DNA of 56,097 nucleotides from SPCO01 sp964427285 (GTDB lineage: Bacteria > Chloroflexota > Limnocylindria > Limnocylindrales > CSP1-4), in NCBI GenBank assembly GCA_964427285.1, contig CAYRTS010000013.1, positions 1 through 56,097 of the forward strand, read 5' to 3'. Position numbers and translations under genes: made by a program. Position 1 is the stretch's first letter. The number at the start of each line of letters is the position of its first letter. The notes beneath the pieces are model-generated. The model saw only the letters and a list, made by a program, of their open reading frames with translations. It was not told the origin of the DNA and made no database searches. Of this stretch, positions 1 through 9,364 are shown piece after piece.

Positions 1-206
1 TGCCGGATGTTGTCGAGCGCGATCCGCGTCTGCTCGGCCGGATCGCCGATCCCGCGCACCTGACCGGTCTCGTAATCCTCGAGCCGGATCCCCGTCTGGC
101 CCTGCATGAAGACCTGGTTGCCCGCCTTGTAGCACTGCGCCCAGGTGCCTGCGGCGTGCAACGTGTTGGAGTCGACGGTCACCGACCGGAGCAGCTGCTT
201 CTTCAC
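1..206 (-). CDS. RidA/YjgF-family enamine/imine deaminase (N-terminal part)
   Basis: About 68 N-terminal residues of a RidA-family protein; the gene runs off the left edge. The family hydrolyses reactive 2-aminoacrylate-type enamines/imines in the cytoplasm. The visible part shows the family opening: a beta-strand, GTWAQCYKAGNQVFMQGQTG, then GDPAEQTRIALDNI, the last being the typical helix start. The start is GTG at 206-204, preceded by a GAAGGAGG ribosome binding site. It overlaps the stop of the upstream membrane-protein gene by four bases (GTGA), so the two are probably translated together. The catalytic Arg lies in the missing half, so a divergent RidA subgroup with a different substrate cannot be excluded. 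Confidence 0.85.
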   Translation of the reverse strand, partial: MKKQLLRSVTVDSNTLHAAGTWAQCYKAGNQVFMQGQTGIRLEDYETGQVRGIGDPAEQTRIALDNIR

Positions 207-1397
207 TGTGCCTCCTTCGCCTGTCGTTCAGTCTGGGCGGGCGAGCCGGATCTGGCGCCTCCCGCCGACGAAAGTTTGCCGACCACCGGTTCATCGGTCA
301 GGTACGCCGACCGCATGGGCCGGTCCCACCAGGACGGCGGCGCCATGGTCAGGCGCGCCAGTCCGAGCAGGGCGGCGTCATAGTTCACCCGCCAGCCGTT
401 GAAGTCGAGCCAGGCCTTGTCGCGATCGGCCTTGAGCTCTATGCCGGCGTCCTCCAACACGGCGCAGACCTCGTCGAAACGCGCCCGGCTGATGCTCGTC
501 GGATCGTCCTGCTTCGGATTCACCGGGTAGGCGATCCGGAAGAAGTCGGCCACGCGCTGCATGGCCAGGTAGCCGGCGCGGATGCACAGGTCGGCCTGGG
601 CGTCGCCGGGCATCTCGACCACGGAGCGGGTCAGGGCAGCGGTATCCATGATCGCGCCCGCCGCGTTGACCCACGAGAGCTCCGACCGCTGTGATCGATA
701 GAGCGACAGGACCGGCAGTGAAGTGTGCGTCTCCTCGAGCTCCGCGAACCATTGCTCCCAGCGCAGCCACATCTCATGGAGCTCGTCGAGGCCACGCAGG
801 CGATCGAAACGGGTCAGCAGGACGAGCGGGGAGGGCGGCGTGTCGGCCCGCACCTCGAGCAGGTTGACGAGCAGCTCGCGACGCGAGAAGGCCGAATAGA
901 TCGTTGGCAAATACGAGATGAGGAGGGCGATCAGGATCAGGCCGAGGATCGCCTCGGAGAAGACCAGCAGGGTCGCCCCGGGCACGTCGGAGGCGGCGAA
1001 ACCCAGCGTCAGCAGAGACGAGCCACTGAGCCGGACCGCCTCGCCGATTTCGCGTCCGAGGGCGCCGTCGAGCACTGGAGCGCCGACAGCGGTGCCCGCG
1101 CCGACGCCGATCGCCCAATACATCGCCGCGTAGCCGATGCCCACCAGGACCAGCCAGTAGACGAGGACGACGAGCAGGGCTGTCGGCGCGTAGTAGGCGA
1201 GGAGCCGATCGCGCACCGTATATGGCTTGCTCGGCGGGGCGATCGTGTCGATCAACCAGCGGTAGGTCCGGAACGGGATCCTGGACAGGCGGTCATTGGA
1301 GCCGCGGGGCAGGAGCAGCGCGCGGATCGCCCCCAGCATCGTGCGCGCGACCAGGGCGACGCCCAGGACAAAGACAAGGAGGCGGGCGACTGTCTCG
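203..1397 (-). CDS. K+-channel-like membrane protein, 5' end lost in assembly gap
   Basis: About 398 residues are visible; the start lies in or beyond the N run. Membrane segments: one near the gap (LLVFVLGVALVARTML), one after RDRLLAYYAPTALLVVLVYW, and one after a short re-entrant-looking loop (SGSSLLTLGFA followed by LLVFSEAILGLILIALLI). This TM-pore loop-TM order is that of two-TM potassium channels, but the filter position reads TLGFA rather than TVGYG. A soluble C-terminal half of about 250 residues rich in Glu/Arg and aromatic residues follows, possibly a gating or sensor domain. It overlaps ridA by GTGA. The channel assignment is inference from topology only; a transporter or mechanosensitive protein is possible. 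Confidence 0.6.
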
Positions 1398-1497
1398 NNN
1401 NNNNNNNNNNNNNNNNNNNNNNNNNNNNNNNNNNNNNNNNNNNNNNNNNNNNNNNNNNNNNNNNNNNNNNNNNNNNNNNNNNNNNNNNNNNNNNNNN
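1398..1497. other. Assembly gap (100 N)
   Basis: Exactly 100 N, the usual placeholder for a gap of unknown length. It separates the 3' end of ltrA from the 5' end of the channel-like gene. Apparent reading frames through it are meaningless, and there could be missing genes here. Confidence 1.
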
Positions 1498-2625
1498 CTG
1501 CATGATCGCGATCAGGGCCGCGACGGCGGCCAGCAGCAGCCCACCTGCCACCTGGGGCCCGATCGCCCAGCACGCGAGCGCGACCGCCGCGATGACCGCG
1601 ATGCGTTCCGGTGCCAGGCGGCGGACCACTTGCCACTGGAGGCCCAGGACACCACCGACGAAGGATGCCACGGCGCCAGCCAGGACCACCAGGTCGCCGG
1701 TGCCCAGCGGGTCGTTCGGGTGGCCTACAGCATGCTTCGCAGCCACGGCAAACAAGACCAGCCCAAACACGATCGGGAAGTGGCCAAACGTGAAGAGGTT
1801 GCGCGCCACGTTGGCCCGCTGCGCACCTCGAGCCATGCGGAGCTGCCGTTCGGCAACCTCCGGCACGAAGGCGAAATAGGTCCACCAGAACGTGCAGGTG
1901 ACGGCCACCGCCGCGACAAGCCCAAGCGCGATCACCGGTTCAAGCGAGACGGCCGCTCCCGCCGTCCCGATGGCCACCACGATCTCGCCGAGCGAGATGA
2001 TCACGAACAGGGCGTGTCGCTCGGCAAAGTGAACCGGGTCGATGGACCATTCGCTGGTGCCCTCGCGACCCCTGCGGGCCGCGGCCACCGCACTCCCGAT
2101 CTGAAAGACGGCCACCGCCGCCCACACGCCCACGCGTGGGCCGCCCTCGAGCAGTGACCCGACGAACAGGACACAGGGCGCCAGTGCCGCCAACGGCACG
2201 TATTGCAGCCAGGCCATTCGAGTCAATGGATCGCCCCACAGGCTCCGACCCTGGATGCCCAGCGCCCAAAGGTTGACCGCGAGGTAAGCGCCCGCGAAAT
2301 GGATTCCGGTCGTGTCGAAGGCGGTCGGCAGGGCAACCGCCATCAACAGCGTCAGCGGGACCGTGGCAAGGACCTGGAACTGGGCGATCGATCGATGCTC
2401 GAGGCGAACCGCCGTTCCGAGCCAGGTGAACTGCGACCAGAGCCACCAGACAAGCCAGGCGAGCAGCAGCCCGCGACCCAGCCCTTCGAGCGAAAGGTCG
2501 GACCCAAGGACTCCGGCGACCTGTGTCACGGCAAAGACGAAGACCAGATCCAGGAAGAGTTCGAGGTTCGTTGCGTGGCGACCACGCTCCTCGGTCACGC
2601 TCCCGATCTCTGCCTGCTCGCTCAT
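1498..2625 (-). CDS. ltrA: Low temperature requirement protein A (LtrA), 3' end lost
   Basis: 376 residues of a polytopic membrane protein, nearly the normal length of LtrA (about 380-400). Family signatures: the N-terminal ERGRHATNLELFLDLVFVFA, a WLVWWLWSQFTWL segment, and central ERHALFVIISLGEIVVAIG followed by TFWWTYFAF. LtrA proteins are multi-spanning inner-membrane proteins linked genetically to growth at low temperature in Listeria; the molecular function is unknown. The start chosen is ATG 2625 because a TACCAT box ends 8 bases upstream and no ribosome binding site is present (probable leaderless mRNA). An in-frame GTG at 2652 would add nine residues without better support. The last residues fall in the gap. 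Confidence 0.88.
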
Positions 2626-2633
2626 GGGTTTGC

Positions 2634-2639
2634 ATGGTA
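2634..2639 (-). promoter_or_regulatory. Candidate -10 box of ltrA (TACCAT)
   Basis: TACCAT on the minus strand, 8 bases before the ATG of ltrA. It fits the TANNNT-plus-short-spacer pattern seen before several genes in this window. No clear -35 element was found. Confidence 0.4.
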
Positions 2640-2773
2640 TCGGGGTTGCCACCCGCCAAGCGCCATGGTGGTAGCAGGCAACATGAATCCATCGGCCTCG
2701 TGGAGGACCAAGGGCCTATGGCAGTCGCGGCCGGGCACTGCGAGCGTGCGCCTATGGCCTCCGGGTGTCGGGG

Positions 2774-2779
2774 TACGAT
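2774..2779 (+). promoter_or_regulatory. Candidate -10 box (TACGAT) for the SIMPL gene
   Basis: TACGAT about 117 bases before the ATG at 2897. It would give a leader of roughly 110 bases, in keeping with the GAAGGGG ribosome binding site in front of that gene. No convincing -35. Confidence 0.3.
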
Positions 2780-2896
2780 GAGGGCACCTGGGGGCCGCCA
2801 AATCCACGTCCGGAACCAACGTCCGGCCTCGCTCGTCTGGGGGCTTCGCGGCCACGCCTGAGCTGCAACAAGCATCGAGACGAAGGGGAATTCACC

Positions 2897-3628
2897 ATGA
2901 CACAGCCATTTCGCACTGCCGGAGCCCTCGCACTCGGGGCGCTCATCGTGGCAGGAGCTGCCCTTGCCGCTCGACCCGGTCCCGCAGTCGGGGCTCCGAC
3001 CGCAGGTGGCGAACCGGCCCCTCGGACCATCACCGTGTCCGCAACCGGCTCCGTCACCCTCGTCCCGGACGTCGCCCGCGTGAACGTCGGCGTCACGGTC
3101 ACCAAGCCAACGGTCAAGGAAGCCCGCGACGCCGCAAGCACCGCGATGACAGCCATGATCGCGGCGATCAAGGCGCTGGGAGTCGATGACAAGGACCTCA
3201 AGACGGTCGCCATTGACCTGAGCGCGCAGTACAGCACCGACCTCACGCCAACGATCATCGGCTACCGGATGAGCCAGCAGCTTCAGGTCACCGTGCGTGA
3301 CCTGGCCAGGGCTGGCGATGTCGTGGACGCCGCGACCGCGGCTGGCGCGACCGATGTCAACGGACTCTGGTTCGAAGTCGGCGATCCGGCCGGCGCCACT
3401 GACCAGGCCCGGGCCAACGCCATCGGCAAGGCTCGAACCAGCGCACAGGCGATGGCGTCAGCTGCGGGCGTGCTCCTCGGCGCGGTGGTCTCCATCACCG
3501 AGGGGTCGATCTACTACCCAGGCCCTGCCTACTACGGCGGCGCCGCCGTGCGCGATGAGGCAACCCCGGTCCAGGCCGGCACCCAGGACGTCCAGGCGAC
3601 CGTCACGATGGTCTTCGAGATCGACTGA
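2897..3628 (+). CDS. Exported SIMPL-domain (DUF541) protein
   Basis: 243 residues. The first 30 or so form a secretion signal (MTQPFRTAGALALGALIVAG), and the rest is a SIMPL domain: RTITVSATGSVTLVPDVARV at its start, then KEARDAASTAMTAMIAAIKALGVDDKDLKT, then ARTSAQAMASAAGV and a C-terminal VQATVTMVFEI strand. SIMPL proteins include BP26/OMP28 and are periplasmic or surface proteins, some implicated in oxidative stress tolerance; no enzymatic role is known. ATG 2897 is chosen because GAAGGGG stands 8 bases upstream and a signal peptide follows at once; the open frame extends further upstream but without features. The 3' end overlaps the convergent Mo-hydroxylase gene by 26 bases. Confidence 0.85.
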   Translation: MTQPFRTAGALALGALIVAGAALAARPGPAVGAPTAGGEPAPRTITVSATGSVTLVPDVARVNVGVTVTKPTVKEARDAASTAMTAMIAAIKALGVDDKDLKTVAIDLSAQYSTDLTPTIIGYRMSQQLQVTVRDLARAGDVVDAATAAGATDVNGLWFEVGDPAGATDQARANAIGKARTSAQAMASAAGVLLGAVVSITEGSIYYPGPAYYGGAAVRDEATPVQAGTQDVQATVTMVFEID

Positions 3629-6314
3629 TCGCCTCGAGCACCCGCGCCGGCGTTGCCGGTATGCGGTCGATCCGGGCGCCGGTCGCATCGCGGATGGCGC
3701 CCAGGATCGCCGGTGCGGTGGGGATCAGGGCCGGCTCGCCGACGCCCTTGGCGCCGAACGGGCCGGCCGGTTCCGGATCCTCGATGAGGATGCACTCGAT
3801 CTCGGGCACGTCGCCGATCGTGGGGATCAGGTAGTCGTGGAGGTTGTCCGTCCGGCCGGCGTGGTATTCCTCCATCAGGGCCATGCCGATCCCCTGGGCG
3901 ATCCCGCCCTGGATCTGCCCCTCGACGAGAAGCGGGTTGACGGCCCGGCCGACGTCGTGGGCGGCCACGATCCGGCGGACCACCGTCGTCCCCAGTTCCA
4001 CGTCAACGTCCACGACCGCGATCTGGGCGCCGAAGCCATAGGTCTCGTAGGGGATGCCCTGGCCGTCGGGATCGAGCGGGGTCGTGTGCGGGTCGTACGT
4101 GCCGGTGGCGCTGAGCACGCACCCGTCATTGTCCTCCGGCAGCAGGGACAGGTCCGGGCCGGCGATCTCGATGGCTCGGAGCAGCGCCTCGGCGGCGAGC
4201 TTGGTTGCGTTGCCGGAGACGAACGTCTGGCGTGAGGCTGAGGTCTTGCCGGCGTCGGGCGTCCGATCCGTGTCGCCGGTGACCATCGCGATCGTCGACA
4301 GCGGGGTGCCCAGGGCATCCGCGCCGATCTGGGCGATCACGGTGTTCGAGCCTTGGCCGATCTCCTGGGCGCCGCTGAACAGGACGTATGAGCCGTCCCG
4401 CCGCAACCCGATCCGGATCGTGGATGGGTTGGCCAGCGAGGTATTGCCGATGCCGTACCACATGGCGCCGATCCCCACGCCACGTCGGATGGGTCCGCCA
4501 GAGGCGGCCTGGACCGAGTTGAATGTGGCGGCATCCTTGATGGCCCGATCCCAGGCCGGCCGAAGCGCCTCGAAGCACGCGCCCAGACCGGCGCTGGCGT
4601 GGAGGACCTGGCCGGTGGCAGTCGTCGACCCGGCGCCCAGGGCGTTGTGATGCCGGATCTCGAGGCGATCCATCCCGAGCTGGCCAGCAAGGTCGTCGAG
4701 CAGGGCCTCCTGGGCAATGGCCGCCTGTGGGACGCCGAACCCGCGGAACGCACCACCGATGGGTCCGTTGGTGTAGATCGCCCGGGTCGTGGCGCGAACG
4801 GCCGGGATTACGTATGGCCCGCTGGCGTGGACCGGCACGCGGTTGGCGACGGTCGGCCCCCATGAGGCGTAGGCACCGGTATCGAAGTCGCCGTGGAAGT
4901 CGATCGCGGTCAGGCGGCCAGTCGCGTCCGCGCCCAAGCGCGCGGTGATCCGGGCGGGGTGACGCTTGGTCGTCGACAGCATCGATTCGGGCCGCGTGTA
5001 GACGGAGTGCACCGGGCGATCCAGGAGCCACGCCGCCAGTGCCAGCAGCGGCTGGACTGAGAGATCGAGCTTCCCGCCGAAGCCGCCGCCACAGGCGCTC
5101 GGGATCACCCGGACCTGCGCGGGTGCGAGACCCAGGATCAGGGCGAGTTCGTCGCGGTCGATGTACGGCGTCTGGGTCGTCGCGAACACCTCGATTCGAT
5201 CGCGTCGACGCTGGGCGTAGCCGGCCTCGGGCTCGATATAGGCGTGCTCCACGTACGAGGTCTCGAAGGTCCCACTGGCGACGACCGCGGAGGCTGCGAG
5301 GCCAGTCGTCGCGTCGCCACGGACCACCCGCCCGGCGGCCAGGATGTTGCCGGGCGAGCCTTCATGAAGTTGCGGGGCGCCGGGTGCAGCGGCAGCCTCC
5401 ATGTCGAACGACGCCGGCAGCGGCTCCCAGCTGATCGGCAGGTCGGCGTCCCGGATCCGCGCGACGGTCTCCGCGTCGCCGACGAGCGCGGCGACCGCTT
5501 CGCCCCGATACCGCACGTGGCCATCGGCCAGGACGGGCTGATCCTTCCCCGTCGCGTAAACACCATATCGATTCTGTCCCGGGACATCGGCCGCGACCAG
5601 GACCCGAACCAGCCCGGGATGCGCGGTGTAGAGGAGGGACAGGTCTCCGATGCTGAACCGGGCACGGGCGTGCGGGGAGCGGACGGCGCGCAGCTTCAGC
5701 GCATCCGTCGGCACCTGGTCGGCCCCAAAGATGGTGGCGCCCATCACCTGGTCCACCCCATCGAGTCGCGAGATGCGCGCGCCGACCGCGGATCCGGCAC
5801 CCGGCGGTGGCGATTCGGGAACGTCGCCCGCGCTGGCGACCTCGCCGGCGGTGCGGACGGCGTCGACGATCTTGCGATAGCCGGTGCACCGGCAGAGGAC
5901 GCCGCCCAGCGCTGCCATGACCTGGTTTTCGGTCGGGTGGGGTGCGACGGCCAGGAGCGCGTCCGACGCCATGAGCATCCCGGGCGTGCAGATCCCGCAT
6001 TGCGCTGCGCCGGCCCTCAGGAAGGCCGCCTGCAGCGGGCTGAGCGATGCCCTGTCAGCCAGGCCCTCCACGGTGCGCACGTCGCGGTCGGCCATCTGGC
6101 CGAGCGGCACGAGGCAGGCGCAGACCGGGTCGCCGTCGAGGCGGACCGTGCAGGCGCCGCAGTCCCCGGCATCGCAGCCGACCTTGGTGCCGGTCAGACC
6201 AAGATCGTCCCGCAGCACGCTGCTCAGGCGCCGCATCGGGTCACCGGTCACCGTTTTCTGCGAACCGTTGACGCGGAATGAAATCGACGGCGCCGACGCT
6301 GCTGGTCCGGTCAT
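3603..6314 (-). CDS. Xanthine dehydrogenase-family Mo-hydroxylase, fused 2Fe-2S and molybdopterin subunits
   Basis: 903 residues. Residues 1-75 are a plant-type ferredoxin domain (Cys 47, 52, 55 and 67). Residues 85-155 are the helical second 2Fe-2S domain (Cys 106, 109, 141, 143 in CGIC...CRC). The rest is the Mo-cofactor domain with GGGFGGK at 409-415, GAFRGFGVPQ at 521-530, GQGSNT, and GAKGVGEP whose Glu (about 860) matches the catalytic base of the family. Length and order are those of the aldehyde oxidoreductase MOP type (about 907 residues), but a separate FAD subunit is encoded directly upstream (ATGA overlap), so the enzyme probably passes electrons 2Fe-2S to FAD like xanthine or nicotinate dehydrogenases. 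Next to an enamidase, hydroxylation of an N-heterocyclic ring is the best guess; the exact substrate is unknown. Confidence 0.9.
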   Translation of the reverse strand: MTGPAASAPSISFRVNGSQKTVTGDPMRRLSSVLRDDLGLTGTKVGCDAGDCGACTVRLDGDPVCACLVPLGQMADRDVRTVEGLADRASLSPLQAAFLRAGAAQCGICTPGMLMASDALLAVAPHPTENQVMAALGGVLCRCTGYRKIVDAVRTAGEVASAGDVPESPPPGAGSAVGARISRLDGVDQVMGATIFGADQVPTDALKLRAVRSPHARARFSIGDLSLLYTAHPGLVRVLVAADVPGQNRYGVYATGKDQPVLADGHVRYRGEAVAALVGDAETVARIRDADLPISWEPLPASFDMEAAAAPGAPQLHEGSPGNILAAGRVVRGDATTGLAASAVVASGTFETSYVEHAYIEPEAGYAQRRRDRIEVFATTQTPYIDRDELALILGLAPAQVRVIPSACGGGFGGKLDLSVQPLLALAAWLLDRPVHSVYTRPESMLSTTKRHPARITARLGADATGRLTAIDFHGDFDTGAYASWGPTVANRVPVHASGPYVIPAVRATTRAIYTNGPIGGAFRGFGVPQAAIAQEALLDDLAGQLGMDRLEIRHHNALGAGSTTATGQVLHASAGLGACFEALRPAWDRAIKDAATFNSVQAASGGPIRRGVGIGAMWYGIGNTSLANPSTIRIGLRRDGSYVLFSGAQEIGQGSNTVIAQIGADALGTPLSTIAMVTGDTDRTPDAGKTSASRQTFVSGNATKLAAEALLRAIEIAGPDLSLLPEDNDGCVLSATGTYDPHTTPLDPDGQGIPYETYGFGAQIAVVDVDVELGTTVVRRIVAAHDVGRAVNPLLVEGQIQGGIAQGIGMALMEEYHAGRTDNLHDYLIPTIGDVPEIECILIEDPEPAGPFGAKGVGEPALIPTAPAILGAIRDATGARIDRIPATPARVLEAISRSRRPS

Positions 6315-7147
6315 GCGGCAAGCTCCGCCACGGCCCGCCGGACGAGGACCAGGGCGGCCTCGCGCCGGTAGACGGCCGGGGCACGGACGTCATCGATCGG
6401 GGTCAGAGCCGCCAGGTCAGCCGCCCTGATCTCGCGCGCCAGGTCGCGCGACGGCATCTGCCCGATGAGACGTGCCTCCGTCGCCGGCAATCGCTGTGGC
6501 ACCTCCGAACAGGCGCCCACGACGATCCACGCCGCCGTGATCCGGCCGTCGATGCCAAGCTCGATGACTGCCGCCACCATCGCGATGGAGATCACGAGAT
6601 ACGCTCGGGCGCCCAGCTTGACGAAGGCGGACCTGGCTTCCGACTCGGGATTGGGGACGAGGATCGCCGTGACCAGCTCGTCGGTGCGACGTAGCGTCCG
6701 TCGGTTTCCGACGACGAACTCCCCGACCGGAACCTCGCGACGTCCGCCAACTGAGGTCAACTCGACGCGGGCGTCCAACGCCATCAGATTCGGCAGTCCA
6801 TCTGCCGCCGGGGACGCGTTGCACACGTTGCCGCAGATGGTGCCACGGTTCTGGATCTGGACACCACCGATAGACCGCGCGGCCGCCTTGAGCCCGTCGA
6901 ACCTCGGTGGCAGATCGTGGCGAAGTAGGTCGGTCCAGGTTGCCAGGGCGGGTATGCGACAGATGCCGTCGTGCGTCGAGATCTCGCGTAGATTTGGCAG
7001 CCCGGTCAGGTCCAGGACGTTGTCGTCGATCGGGCGGCCAACACGCGCCGGGAAGATATCAGTACCGCCGGCGAGCAGGGTGCGCGGCATCGTCGCGAGC
7101 GCGCCGAGCGCCTCCTCCAGGTGCCCGGGCCGGAGATAGCTGCCCAT
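6311..7147 (-). CDS. FAD-binding subunit of the Mo-hydroxylase (CoxM/XdhB type)
   Basis: 278 residues, the usual size of this subunit. FAD contacts are visible as LLAGGTDIFPARV (residues about 24-36) and GTICGNVCNASPAADGLPNL (about 103-122), with a preceding IGGVQIQNRG. The C-terminal half is the CO-dehydrogenase flavoprotein C-terminal domain. It takes electrons from the 2Fe-2S clusters of the partner encoded next. ATG 7147 gives the standard short N-terminus before the first strand; the stop overlaps the partner start by four bases, and six bases separate it from the upstream LLM gene. Confidence 0.9.
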   Translation of the reverse strand: MGSYLRPGHLEEALGALATMPRTLLAGGTDIFPARVGRPIDDNVLDLTGLPNLREISTHDGICRIPALATWTDLLRHDLPPRFDGLKAAARSIGGVQIQNRGTICGNVCNASPAADGLPNLMALDARVELTSVGGRREVPVGEFVVGNRRTLRRTDELVTAILVPNPESEARSAFVKLGARAYLVISIAMVAAVIELGIDGRITAAWIVVGACSEVPQRLPATEARLIGQMPSRDLAREIRAADLAALTPIDDVRAPAVYRREAALVLVRRAVAELAA

Positions 7148-7153
7148 CGCGCG

Positions 7154-8146
7154 TCAGTCGCGGATGAGCGGCAGCACGTCGGACGCTAGCATGTCGAGCG
7201 TCTCGCGGCTCCAATCGAGCGGGTTGAGGATCACGTGTTCGACGCCGCCAAGGGCCGCGATCTTGCCGCGGATTCGTTCTGCCAGCGCCTCAGCCTCGCC
7301 AAGGAGGTAGAACTCCTGCCAGTAGTCGAGGTCCATCCCGGAGAAGGTCCGGAACCTCGCCGTCGCGCTGGCGGGCGACTCTCCCGGCGGCAGGACGTGG
7401 ATGAAGTTGGAGTAGACCTTGGTCATCTCTGCCGGATCGCGTCCGAAACTCGCCATCTCCTGGCCGATGATGGCCCAGTCGCTGGCCACCATCTCGGCGG
7501 TCGCCGACGAATGCGGGACCCAGGTGGACGCGTACTTCGCGATCCGCCGCAGGACCGGTCGAATGGTGTCCACCTGCTGGCCGTAGATCTTCTCCGACGG
7601 CTGGGTGCCGCCACCGATCCAGATCGGCGGGTGCGGACGCTGGACCGGCTTCGGGTCAATCGTCAGATCGGAGAAGCGGTAGAACTGGCCCTCGTACGAG
7701 ACGTGATCGCCGGCCCACAGCGCGGTGATCGCCTCGAGCATCTCGTTCATGCGGCGCCCGCGCTCGCGGAACGGGATCCGCAGCGCGGCGAATTCGCCCT
7801 CGTGCCAGCCGACGCCGACGCCCAGCACGGATCGTCCGCCCGACAGGACGTCGAGCGTCGCCCATTCCTTGGCGAAGGCGACCGGGTCTCGAAACGGCAG
7901 GACCAGGACCAGGGTCCCGAGCTTGATCGAGCGGGTGACGCCGGACAGCGCGGACAGGAGCGAGATCGGTTCGAGCCAGGTCGTTCGATATGCCGGCGGC
8001 GTCACCAGGAGGTGATCGATGAGCATCGCGCTCTCGAAGCCCAGGTCCTCAGCGTGACGCAGGTAGGCGCCCATCTCGGCAAGGCTGGCCGTGCCATCGC
8101 CCAGTGCAAAGCTGGGCAGTCGGAGCCCGAAGCGCATCGGCGTCAC
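7154..8146 (-). CDS. LLM-class flavin-dependent oxidoreductase (luciferase-like monooxygenase fold)
   Basis: 330 residues with the bacterial luciferase-like TIM barrel: MRFGLRLPSF at the start, LGTLVLVLPFRDPVAFAKEW (Leu-Gly-Thr-x-Val strand), VLGVGVGWHEGEF, and PHPPIWIGG. Such proteins use FMN or F420 either as monooxygenases or hydride-transfer enzymes; which cofactor is used cannot be read here. Start is GTG 8146 (overlapping the enamidase stop as GTGA) or ATG 8137, three codons inside. Its place between an enamidase and a Mo-hydroxylase suggests a ring or side-chain oxidation or reduction step in the same pathway. Confidence 0.85.
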   Translation of the reverse strand: MTPMRFGLRLPSFALGDGTASLAEMGAYLRHAEDLGFESAMLIDHLLVTPPAYRTTWLEPISLLSALSGVTRSIKLGTLVLVLPFRDPVAFAKEWATLDVLSGGRSVLGVGVGWHEGEFAALRIPFRERGRRMNEMLEAITALWAGDHVSYEGQFYRFSDLTIDPKPVQRPHPPIWIGGGTQPSEKIYGQQVDTIRPVLRRIAKYASTWVPHSSATAEMVASDWAIIGQEMASFGRDPAEMTKVYSNFIHVLPPGESPASATARFRTFSGMDLDYWQEFYLLGEAEALAERIRGKIAALGGVEHVILNPLDWSRETLDMLASDVLPLIRD

Positions 8147-9345
8147 TGTCCGCCGGCGCCGATCGGCCCGCCCTTGACGACCTCCGCCGCGCGCGCCGCC
8201 GGGGCGGTGTTACGGCTCCGGCCAATCACAGCGATGCCGTCAATCAGGACCATGGAGATCCCGGGCAGGTCCCCGTTCGCCAGCGCATCGAGCGCCGTTG
8301 CGGCCACCGAGCCCACCGGCGCGTCCATGAGGCACAGGTCGGCCGCCTTGCCGGGCGCGAGGATGCCCGTGTCCAGCCCGTGGATGCGCGCCGTGTTGCC
8401 CGTCGCCAGGCTGATCACGATCTCCGGGGCGACGCCGCCCAGTGACGCCAGGTGGGCGATCAGCCGCAGGATCCCGAGTGGGACAACCCCCGTTCCAGAG
8501 GGCGCATCGTTGCCCAGGATGACCCGGCCAAGCGCGCCCGCCTCGGCGGCCCGGCGGAGGGCGAACAGGGCGGTCCGGCCGTTGCCGCAGTGGACCAGCT
8601 CCAGGGCGATCCCGGAATCGGAGGCGATGAGCCGCTCGATGTCGGCTTCGGGCAGCGAGGTGGTTCCGCCGTTGATGTGGCCGGCAATGTGAGGCGCCGC
8701 CTCCAGCACCGCGTCCGCACCGATCGCGCCCGAACCGGGCAGGGACGGCCCGCCGGTGTGGAAGGTGGAGATCATTCCGTGCGCCCGTCCCCAGGCGACC
8801 ATCGGGGCGGCCTCGGCGCCGGTCTTCACCGATCCCAGCCCGATCTCGCCGATCAGCCGGACCCCGGCCGCGGCCATCTCGGCAAAGTCCGCCTCGACCA
8901 TGCCGAGTTCGAGGATCGGGGCGCCGGCGTGGACCTTCACCCCACCCGGCCGGAAGTTGGCGTAGGCGTGGTTGACGGCGATCGCGGTCGCCTTGAGCCC
9001 CACGATGTCCTTGGGGCGACCCGGGAGGTGCGGCTCGCCCGCAGAGATCATCGTCGTCACGCCGCCGTGGAGCGAAGACTCGATGAAATCGAGGGTTCGC
9101 TGGCGGGGCGTGAAGTCGCCGAAGACCGGGTGGGCGTGCGAGTCGATGAGCCCGGGGATGACGGTCGTCCCGTGAGCATCGATCACGATGTCGACATCGG
9201 CGTCGGCGGCGCCCGGCCGTCCGTCCAGGCCGCGACCGATCGCCTCGACCCGGCCGTCGACGATCAAGATTGAGTCGGCGTCCAGGAGCGGCCGCTCGAT
9301 GTCGCCCGAGATGACCTGCCCGATCCCGCGGATCAACGTCCTCAC
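8143..9345 (-). CDS. Enamidase-like amidohydrolase (nicotinate-fermentation enamidase family)
   Basis: 400 residues of an amidohydrolase-superfamily enzyme. Metal-binding DSHAHP sits near residues 69-74; later come SSLHGGVTTMISAGEPHLPG, HTGGPSLPGS, GHINGG, ILGNDAPSGTG (the Asp expected to act as base) and SLATGNTARIHGLDTGILAPGKAADL. From memory this matches, nearly motif by motif, the enamidase of Eubacterium barkeri, which hydrolyses 6-oxo-1,4,5,6-tetrahydronicotinate to 2-formylglutarate and ammonia. The start chosen is GTG 9345, 19 bases after the upstream stop, because homology begins right there (VRTLIRGIGQVISGDI); the longer frame overlaps the neighbour. Here it may act on a related cyclic enamide. 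Confidence 0.85.
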   Translation of the reverse strand: MRTLIRGIGQVISGDIERPLLDADSILIVDGRVEAIGRGLDGRPGAADADVDIVIDAHGTTVIPGLIDSHAHPVFGDFTPRQRTLDFIESSLHGGVTTMISAGEPHLPGRPKDIVGLKATAIAVNHAYANFRPGGVKVHAGAPILELGMVEADFAEMAAAGVRLIGEIGLGSVKTGAEAAPMVAWGRAHGMISTFHTGGPSLPGSGAIGADAVLEAAPHIAGHINGGTTSLPEADIERLIASDSGIALELVHCGNGRTALFALRRAAEAGALGRVILGNDAPSGTGVVPLGILRLIAHLASLGGVAPEIVISLATGNTARIHGLDTGILAPGKAADLCLMDAPVGSVAATALDALANGDLPGISMVLIDGIAVIGRSRNTAPAARAAEVVKGGPIGAGGQ

Positions 9346-9364
9346 GCGACGCGCCGCCTGGGTT

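Noticed and set aside
1252..1885. Continuous open frames running across the first N run
   Set aside because: The N run is a fixed placeholder; frames on the two sides belong to different proteins (ltrA and the channel-like gene).
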